From contig JUEB01000020.1 of NCBI GenBank assembly GCA_000802095.1, positions 91,085-155,084 on the forward strand: a stretch of 64,000 nucleotides of DNA, read 5' to 3'. Made by a program: the position numbers and the translations under genes. This DNA is from Peptococcaceae bacterium BICA1-7. GTDB lineage: Bacteria > Bacillota > Desulfotomaculia > Desulfotomaculales > Desulfocucumaceae. The notes under the pieces were generated by a model. That model saw only the letters and a program-made list of their open reading frames with translations, was not told the origin of the DNA and made no database searches. Positions 58,463-64,000 of this stretch are shown piece after piece. Position 1 is the first letter of the stretch, and every line of letters begins with the position of its first letter.

Positions 58463-59416
58463 TTAAGGCAACGAACACTCCCGTGGTTCCTTGTCAGGCC
58501 TCAGCCCTTTAAAGGAGGGGTGCCTCAGATAACCATCGCCGGTTATTTCCAGGTATTGCACCGCACAGACCAGCACCGGCCTTACCCAGGTCGCTCCGGT
58601 CTTTTCCCCCCGGGGTACGGGGAGGGGGGGGCTTTCTATTTTCAATGAGTCCAGCTTAGGCAGCAGCTCTTCCTCGGCTTCCCTGCCAAACCCGGTTCCC
58701 ACCTTCCCGGCAAAGGAAAGTTTACCGCCCTCAAAGGAGCAAAGCAGGAGAGACCCCAGCTTTCTCCCCCCCTTTCCCGCCCTGTAGCCGCAGATTACCA
58801 GGTCAGCCTCATTTGTATGTCTTATTTTTTTCCAGTAGGGAGATCTCTTTCCGGGCAGATAGGGGCTTTTAAGTGCCTTGGCCACAACTCCCTCAAGTCC
58901 TTTTTGACGGGCGGCCCCGGCCAGCAGCAGTCCCTCCCCCCGGACGAATTCGGGTACAGCCAGAACAGAATCACCTTTTACAGCTCCGGCCAAAAGATCC
59001 TTTCTCCTCTCCAGGGTCTCCTCCAGCACTGCCCTCCCGGAAACATAAAGAATATCAAAAGCCAGAAACCTGGCGGGTGAGCTTTCAGCTGCCCTCTTTA
59101 TTCTGCCCGGGTCCAAAAGCCTTCCCCTGCTCTGAAGCTCACGAAAAGAGGGCCGGCCTTCGGAAAAAACCACCAGTTCCCCGTCAAGCAGGGCCGGCAG
59201 CCCCCTGACATTTAAGTGCATACAGCTCAGTTCCGGAAAAAGACCGGAAATATCAAGCAGGTTGCGTGAACGTATCTCGGTCACCCCGCTGTCCAAATAA
59301 GCCATGGCGCGGTAGCCGTCCCACTTAACCTCGAAAAAATAATCACTGCTGTCGAAGGGATCGGACTTAACCGCCAGCATCGGCCTGGTCAGCGGAATTG
59401 GCGTTTTGCCTGCCAC
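58463..59416 (-). CDS. ligD-lig: ATP-dependent DNA ligase (LigD ligase module)
   Basis: 317-residue ligase for end joining. Motif I K-x-D-G is in FFEVKWDGYRAMAYL (Lys is the AMP acceptor), motif III-like FLAFDILYVSG, motif IV EGVVAKALKSPYLPGKRS, and motif V KKIRHTNEADLVICG; a C-terminal OB domain follows. ATG 59443 has only a distant GGAAG; the GTG at 59416 has GGGAGG at 8 bases and is preferred. Functions with Ku at 60212 and the polymerase at 56363. Confidence 0.92.
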   Translation of the reverse strand: MAGKTPIPLTRPMLAVKSDPFDSSDYFFEVKWDGYRAMAYLDSGVTEIRSRNLLDISGLFPELSCMHLNVRGLPALLDGELVVFSEGRPSFRELQSRGRLLDPGRIKRAAESSPARFLAFDILYVSGRAVLEETLERRKDLLAGAVKGDSVLAVPEFVRGEGLLLAGAARQKGLEGVVAKALKSPYLPGKRSPYWKKIRHTNEADLVICGYRAGKGGRKLGSLLLCSFEGGKLSFAGKVGTGFGREAEEELLPKLDSLKIESPPLPVPRGEKTGATWVRPVLVCAVQYLEITGDGYLRHPSFKGLRPDKEPRECSLP

Positions 59417-59524
59417 GAGCGGCACCTCCCGGTCAGTTGTCATATTGTGGATGTTCTTCCAATAGATTAAAGATAACGGCCAGTTAAATGCTCCATTTAT
59501 TTTATCTCCGGGTGGGTTGCATAC

Positions 59525-59983
59525 ATGGACAACACTCCTATGCTTGTATTACTGTTTCTTCTCATCATCGCCATAATAGGAAAATCAAACCTGGTGGCCA
59601 TGGCCAGCTGCATCCTGATGGCTGTTAAATTTTCCGGCATGGAGCAATTTGTGCTGCCGGTGCTGGAAAAAAGAGGCCTCAAATTGGGGCTTTTGGTGCT
59701 GATGGTCTATATATTGCTGCCCCTGGCCAAGGGGCAGGTCAGTACAAAAGAGTTAAAATACAGCTTTTCAACGGTGCCCGGAGTTATTGCCCTTTTCGGC
59801 GGCGCCCTGGCTACCCACCTGAACAATGAGGGCTTAAAGCTCATGAAGGTGATGCCTGAGATAATTTTTGGAATGACGGTAGGCACTATACTGGGAACAG
59901 TCTTTTTTAAAGGAATTCCCTGCGGCCCGGTTATGGCGGCAGCCGTTACCGCCATACTGCTGGAGGTATACAGTCTCTTTTAG
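59525..59983 (+). CDS. DUF441 family membrane protein
   Basis: 152 residues, four membrane helices: LVLLFLLIIAIIGKSNLVAM at the N-terminus, then LPVLEKRGLKLGLLVLMVYI and a C-terminal Gly/Ala helix (GPVMAAAVTAILLEVYSLF). Matches DUF441 (YtwI in Bacillus), function unknown. On the plus strand, divergent from the ligase gene and ending against a repeat element. Confidence 0.85.
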   Translation: MDNTPMLVLLFLLIIAIIGKSNLVAMASCILMAVKFSGMEQFVLPVLEKRGLKLGLLVLMVYILLPLAKGQVSTKELKYSFSTVPGVIALFGGALATHLNNEGLKLMKVMPEIIFGMTVGTILGTVFFKGIPCGPVMAAAVTAILLEVYSLF

Positions 59984-60189
59984 CTTAAGGGACTGGAATC
60001 CCGGTCAGGAGACAGTAGACTGCTCAGGGGTAATACCTTGGGTCGGGAGACAGGAGACAGTAGTCAGGGTATTCCTAACAGGTATTTTGCAGCAGTAAAT
60101 TGAGGAATGCGGGGTGACAGGAGGTACTACCCCAAAAATCTCCTGTCTCCTGTCTCCTGTCTCCTGACCTGAAAGCAATGCCTGTTAGC
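59983..60189. repeat. Inverted-repeat element (copy H) beside ku
   Basis: 207 bp. Left arm GCTTAAGGGACTGGAATCCC then GGTCAGGAGACAG; right arm on the other strand GCTAACAGGCATTGC..TTCAGGTCAGGAGACAG, with CTCCTGT repeated four times in line (60150-60175). Internal copies of GGGTAATACC and GGAATGCG mark it as the GGAGACAG variant of the family. Confidence 0.75.
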
Positions 60190-60211
60190 AGTCTCCTGAC
60201 CCTAAATCATT

Positions 60212-61054
60212 CTATTGAGCCTTAGATCTCCTCCTGCGGGCAGGGGCGGGCGGGGCTTTCTCTGTTTCGGCCCCCCCTGTCCTGGCCTTTTTGGCCAGGT
60301 CTATGCTGGCCTTGAGGGCCGACATCAGGTCCACCACGTTATCAGCCCCGGGAGCGGCCGGCGCCTCTACCTCCTGGCCGGTAATTTTGGCGTGAATGGA
60401 CTCCATCAGCGCCTCCCGGTAGCGATTGGTGTATTTTTCCGGCTCAAAGCGGGAAGAAAGGTTTTCCACCAGGTTAACAGCCATTTTAACCTCGTTGTCA
60501 TGAAGCTCCACCCGGTAGCCCAGCTCATCTATCATAGCCGGGCTTCTGACCTCTTCCGGGTAGAACATGGTGCTCATCACAAGGGTATTTTGGGCTGTCC
60601 TTAAAATGGCCAGGGCCTCCTTGCTCCTTATGACCACCCGGGCCACAGCCACCTTTTTGGTTTCCCCCATGGCCCTTTTTAATAGTTCGTACACCTTCTG
60701 CCCGCCTTCCCCCGGAGCCAGGTAATAGGCTTTATCATAAAACACCGGATCTATCTCACCCAGGTCCACAAAGTCCAATATCTCCACACTGCGGGTCTTT
60801 TCCCCCGGGAGACGTTCAAAATCCTCCTCTTTCATGACCACAAACTTGCCCTTTTCGTATTCGTAGCCCCGCACAACCTCCTCCTGGGCAACCTCGGTCT
60901 CGCAGTACGGGCAGTATTTACGGTACTGAACGGGCGTTTTGCACTTCTCATGCAGGTAATTAAATTTCACGTCCTTTTTTTCGGTGGCCGCATACATTTT
61001 AACAGGCACATAAATAAGTCCGAAGCTTACCGCTCCTTTCCATAAAGGACGCAT
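60212..61054 (-). CDS. ku: Ku protein for non-homologous end joining
   Basis: 280-residue bacterial Ku homodimer subunit that rings broken DNA ends and recruits LigD. Core motifs: LWKGAVSFGLIYVPVKMYAA, CPYCETEVAQEEVVRGYEYE, KGKFVVMKEEDFERL and FYPEEVRSPAMID. A basic C-terminal tail (RRRRSKAQ) may aid DNA threading. GGGGGTGA precedes the ATG. Essential partner of the polymerase and ligase genes in this cluster. Confidence 0.95.
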   Translation of the reverse strand: MRPLWKGAVSFGLIYVPVKMYAATEKKDVKFNYLHEKCKTPVQYRKYCPYCETEVAQEEVVRGYEYEKGKFVVMKEEDFERLPGEKTRSVEILDFVDLGEIDPVFYDKAYYLAPGEGGQKVYELLKRAMGETKKVAVARVVIRSKEALAILRTAQNTLVMSTMFYPEEVRSPAMIDELGYRVELHDNEVKMAVNLVENLSSRFEPEKYTNRYREALMESIHAKITGQEVEAPAAPGADNVVDLMSALKASIDLAKKARTGGAETEKAPPAPARRRRSKAQ

Positions 61055-61170
61055 CTCGCGTCACCCCCAATCTTTTTTTAGGATTCCCCTGTTTAAAAAT
61101 TATAAAAAAATACTTATAATAAATTCACATTATTGTGACGTAAATAATGTAAATGGATTTGGAGGAAATA

Positions 61171-62208
61171 ATGAGATACCTTAATTTACTGCTGCTGGCA
61201 GTACCCCTGGCTATTTACATGGAATTTACACATGCTAACGAGGCCGCCATTTTTCTGATGACCCTACTGGCTATAGTGCCCCTGGCCGCAGTTCTGGGCA
61301 AGGCCACCGAGGAACTGGCGGTGCACACCGGGCCCCGGGTGGGGGGACTGATTAACGCCACCCTGGGAAATGCCGCCGAGCTTATAATAACCATACTGGC
61401 CCTAAGAGAGGGGCTTATTGCAGTAGTCAAGGCCAGCCTGGCCGGCAGCATATTGGGCAACATACTTCTGGTGCTGGGCCTCTCAGCCTTCATAGGGGGG
61501 CTGAAGCATAAGAAGCTCTGCTTCAGTGAGTGCGTGGCCAACCTGAACACCTCGCTTCTGCTGATGATCGTTACCGCCCTGTCGGTGCCGGCCATTTTTT
61601 CCTTTTCCGGGCATATAAGCCCTGATCATCTTCAGACCCTGAGCCTATGGACCGCGGTAGGACTTGTTTTTATATACTTAACCAGCATGGTCTTTTCTTT
61701 CAAAACTCACAGGTACCTTTTTCATATAGAGCACGCGGCCCACGAGTCTGAATGGAGCCTGGGCAAGAGCCTGGGCATAATGATACTATCCGTGGTGGCC
61801 ATCGTGGTTATGAGTGAAATTCTGGTTACTTCCCTGCGTCCGGCCACTGCAATACTGGGTCTTTCGGAAATATTCGTGGGACTTATACTGGTGCCCATAG
61901 TGGGCAATGCCGCTGAGCACAGCGCGGCCGTGCTGATGGCCCTAAAAAACAAGATGAACATTGCCCTCGAAATAGCGGTGGGATCGTCGGTGCAAATTGC
62001 CCTTTTCGTGGCGCCGGTGCTGGTTTTCCTGGGCTATTTCTTCGGACACCCGATGAACCTTCTCTTCACCCCACTGGAGATATTATGCATTATACTGGCC
62101 ATAGTGGTGGTCAACAACATGGTCCGGGACAACGAGACAGACTACCTGGAGGGGCTTATCCTCTTTGTGACCTACCTCCTTATATCAGTTGGCTTTTTCT
62201 TGCTCTAA
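61171..62208 (+). CDS. cax: Calcium/proton antiporter (CaCA family)
   Basis: 345 residues, about 11 membrane helices, with the two alpha-repeat signatures GGLINATLGNAAELIITI and PIVGNAAEHSAAVLMAL. Exports Ca2+ against H+ across the cytoplasmic membrane. The frame opens at ATG 61153, but the ATG at 61171 has TTTGGAGG at 6 bases and is the likely start. Divergent from ku. Confidence 0.93.
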   Translation: MRYLNLLLLAVPLAIYMEFTHANEAAIFLMTLLAIVPLAAVLGKATEELAVHTGPRVGGLINATLGNAAELIITILALREGLIAVVKASLAGSILGNILLVLGLSAFIGGLKHKKLCFSECVANLNTSLLLMIVTALSVPAIFSFSGHISPDHLQTLSLWTAVGLVFIYLTSMVFSFKTHRYLFHIEHAAHESEWSLGKSLGIMILSVVAIVVMSEILVTSLRPATAILGLSEIFVGLILVPIVGNAAEHSAAVLMALKNKMNIALEIAVGSSVQIALFVAPVLVFLGYFFGHPMNLLFTPLEILCIILAIVVVNNMVRDNETDYLEGLILFVTYLLISVGFFLL

Positions 62209-62214
62209 AAACAT

Positions 62215-62432
62215 GCTCATACTGCTAATCAACCCGGTCGGAATACAGAATTCAGAAGTCAGAATTCAGAATGAGAAAGCATTCCTTTTCGCCCAATGAT
62301 TTAGAAGCATAAAACGCCGCCCAACGGGCGGCGAAAGCAAGAATCATACTGTTAAAGCCTGTGCTGTTGTATTCAAACAAGTAATGCCCAAACCATTCTG
62401 AATTCTGTATTCTGCCCTGAAAATAACGGCTA
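62215..62432. repeat. MITE-like element (copy I) next to the IS110 element
   Basis: Left end GCTCATACTGCTAATCAACC then CGGTCGGAATACAGAATTCA; interior GCATTCC and a hairpin CGCCGCCC-AA-CGGGCGGCG; right arm CATTCTGAATTCTGTATTCT. The outer right end is degraded (GCCCTGAAAATAACGGC), so the boundary is approximate. Confidence 0.7.
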
Positions 62433-62439
62433 CAAAAAG

Positions 62440-63983
62440 GCAACACCTAACTAAACCTCAATAAAAGGGTTTTAACAACATTGCTTTTTAAGACAAAACA
62501 AACAACGAAAACCTTAAGCAGCCTCGATCTTGACCTGGTATCCTAACATCTCAAGCTGTTTGATAGCACGGTTTTTAATAGCCTTGGCGTTAACTTTAGC
62601 AAAGTAATCTGCACCCATTTCCTGGTAAGGCAGGTGATTCTTCAAAATAGAATAGATGATAACCAGCATGGAGTGAGCAACAGCAACTGCGGCTTTGTTA
62701 GCGCCGCGCCGGGCAGCGATCCGGTGGTACTGAGCAGAAAGATACGTATCCTTGGTGCGTGAAGCTGCTTTGGCGGCCTGGATCAACGTAGTGCGCAAGA
62801 GCGGATTCCCCTTGGTAGTTTTAGCTTTCTTGCGTTTGCCGGCGCTCTCGTTGTTTCCTGGACAGAGCCCTGACCATGAGGAGATGTGTGACGTAGTGAG
62901 AAAGCGGGACATATCCGTGCCGATACAGGCCAGGACGGTCTGAGCGCTCCTCACCCCGATACCGGGGATTTCATCAAGAAGCGCGATCTCCTGCTCAAAA
63001 GGGCGCATCTGTTCCTCGATTTCTTGATCTAGCTTGGCGATCTGCTGATCGAGACAGTCGATATGCACTAGTTGCATGGAAATCATCATCCGCTGGTGTC
63101 TGCCCACCATCCCCACGAGGGCCTGCTCCAATTGCTCTTTTTTGCTTTTTAGTCTCCTCCTGGCCATATTCGCCAGGAACGCCGGATCATCGACGCCTGA
63201 GACGATGGCATTGAGCATAGAGCGTCCGGAGACTCCAGTGATGTCGGTCACTACCGAGGCAAGTTTGATGCCGGCGCCCTCAAGCACTTTTTGAATCCGG
63301 TTTACTTCGCGGGCGCGTTCCTCGACCAGGCTCTTGCGGTAGCCGACCAACTCTTTCAGTTCTCTCTGTTTACGGTTCTGGATGAAGCTGCCTTTAAGGA
63401 GGCCGTGACGGAGCAGATTAGCGATCCACTCGGCATCCTTGACATCGGTCTTACGCCCAGGAACAGCCTTTATGTGTTGAGCGTTTACCACTAGGACTTC
63501 CTTCAGGTCGTAATGCTCCAGGATGTTGTAGATTGGCTTCCAGAAGACACCGGTTGATTCCATGGCCACGTGCGTGCAGCCCTCAGCTTTGATCCAGTCA
63601 GCCAGGTTGAGCAGATCGGCAGTCATGGTACCAAACGTTCTTAACTCCTTTCCTTTGGGAGTAATGATACAGGCTGTGATGGTATTCTTGTGAACATCCA
63701 GTCCACAACAGTGTGAATAGAGGACTTCCATTTGTGTTTGCACTCCTTTAGCGGTTTTTATTGGGCTGGTGCAGTGACCTAAAAGAGGCATTCTGCCCTG
63801 CGTGCTTCCCTTATGGGAGCAACATTCTGTGGTGCACCAGATCGCTGAGGTCTGTCTGGCTTACGGGCTTATAAAGCACCAATGAAAAATCGACCTCGCT
63901 TCGCCAGCCGCTAAAGGATTAATTCGTCAGACCCCATTTTCGTTCCTCTGATGGTGCCGCTCTTAGCGGCATGGGGGTCTGGC
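62440..63983 (-). mobile_element. IS110-family insertion sequence
   Basis: One transposase gene with a short downstream and a roughly 250-base upstream non-coding end, the layout of IS110 elements. No terminal inverted repeats are obvious. Both sides show sequence of the MITE family (CTGAATTCTGTATTC before, CTTCTGAATTCTGGATTC after), so it probably landed in or beside such elements. The exact ends cannot be fixed from one copy. Confidence 0.6.
62514..63731 (-). CDS. IS110-family transposase (DEDD recombinase)
   Basis: 405 residues. N-terminal RuvC-like DEDD domain: first Asp in GLDVHKNTITACI, Glu in VAMESTGVFWKPIY, later Asps in VPGRKTDVKDAEWIANLL. The C-terminal Tnp domain has LLDEIPGIGVRSAQTVLACI and GLCPGNNESAGKRKKAKTTK with GNPLLRTTLIQAA. 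Intact, so possibly active. The frame opens 20 codons earlier, but the ATG at 63731 has AAAGGAG upstream and starts the family motif. Confidence 0.95.
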   Translation of the reverse strand: MEVLYSHCCGLDVHKNTITACIITPKGKELRTFGTMTADLLNLADWIKAEGCTHVAMESTGVFWKPIYNILEHYDLKEVLVVNAQHIKAVPGRKTDVKDAEWIANLLRHGLLKGSFIQNRKQRELKELVGYRKSLVEERAREVNRIQKVLEGAGIKLASVVTDITGVSGRSMLNAIVSGVDDPAFLANMARRRLKSKKEQLEQALVGMVGRHQRMMISMQLVHIDCLDQQIAKLDQEIEEQMRPFEQEIALLDEIPGIGVRSAQTVLACIGTDMSRFLTTSHISSWSGLCPGNNESAGKRKKAKTTKGNPLLRTTLIQAAKAASRTKDTYLSAQYHRIAARRGANKAAVAVAHSMLVIIYSILKNHLPYQEMGADYFAKVNAKAIKNRAIKQLEMLGYQVKIEAA

Positions 63984-63985
63984 TT
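63732..63985 (-). ncRNA. Candidate bridge-RNA region of the IS110 element
   Basis: The non-coding end upstream of the transposase holds several foldable segments. CAGACCCC and GGGGTCTG enclose GCCGCT-AAG-AGCGGC; further on CTGGTGCACC and a long G/C-rich part precede the gene. In IS110-group elements this region is transcribed as a bridge RNA whose loops pair with donor and target DNA. Position and folding fit; target and donor loops are not assigned here. Confidence 0.45.
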
Positions 63986-64000
63986 CTGAATTCTGGATTC
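63983..64000. repeat. Edge of a further MITE-family copy
   Basis: The last 18 bases (CTTCTGAATTCTGGATTC) match the inner arm of the MITE family and run out of the window. Confidence 0.5.

Overview
The window reads as chromosome from a spore-forming, anaerobic Firmicute of the Peptococcaceae / Desulfotomaculum-Pelotomaculum type. This is inferred from gene content and order, not from a database match. The signs are a YtfI/YtfJ sporulation pair, a YtvI-type permease, CodY beside HslUV, the rimP-nusA-rnpM-rplGA-infB-rbfA-nrnA-truB-ribF-rpsO-pnp order, AGGAGG-type ribosome binding sites with many GTG/TTG starts, and a split LigD plus Ku end-joining set. Almost all genes are on the minus strand, so operons are read from high to low coordinates.

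Layout, low to high. 1-4028: an unknown gene cut by the window edge, rny, a promoter-to-terminator structured RNA (6S-like), recX and recA. 4483-6506: an ECF sigma factor, its zinc-finger anti-sigma factor, and ytfI/ytfJ. 6687-11344: a DEAD-box helicase, a CinA-type amidase, an FtsH-like membrane protease with an unknown membrane partner, and a broken small gene. 11372-12816: a solitary HicB with a palindromic operator, and an HTH-Uma2 nuclease. 13051-15986: pgsA, rimO, yajQ and a DUF2294 gene. 16040-18472: a leader RNA with a terminator before a NIF3-like gene and a Gate-domain transporter. 18557-21376: an unknown gene, phoU and phoR. 21559-33792: the long translation/RNA operon from rimP to pnp, with a small toxin-like pair upstream of rpsO. 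34056-46779: a lipid, isoprenoid and translation block (glycolipid synthase, proS, ispG, rseP, dxr, ytvI, cdsA, uppS, ferredoxin, frr, pyrH, tsf, rpsB). 47039-56266: codY, hslU, hslV, xerC, trmFO, topA and dprA. 56363-61054: LigD polymerase, LigD ligase and Ku interleaved with small membrane proteins. 61171-62208: a Ca2+/H+ antiporter. 62514-64000: an IS110-family element.

The core operons are conventional and intact. The accessory signal lies mostly between genes. A family of roughly 180-220 bp inverted-repeat elements (MITE-like) has ends resembling GCTTATACTG and GGTCGGAATACAGAATTCAG. Copies or halves occur between pgsA and the Uma2 gene, next to phoU, between rbfA and infB, between proS and ispG, on both sides of hslV, between trmFO and topA (a strongly amplified 30/31-bp form), between ku and the DUF441 gene, and around the IS110 element.

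The items most worth following up are the repeat family, the orphan RNA between recX and rny, the leader RNA ahead of the NIF3-like/transporter pair, the FtsH-like protease with a probable non-canonical start, the ECF sigma/YtfIJ operon, and the interleaved end-joining/membrane-protein cluster. I found no CRISPR array, tRNA or rRNA. I did not find a clearly new multi-gene defence system.
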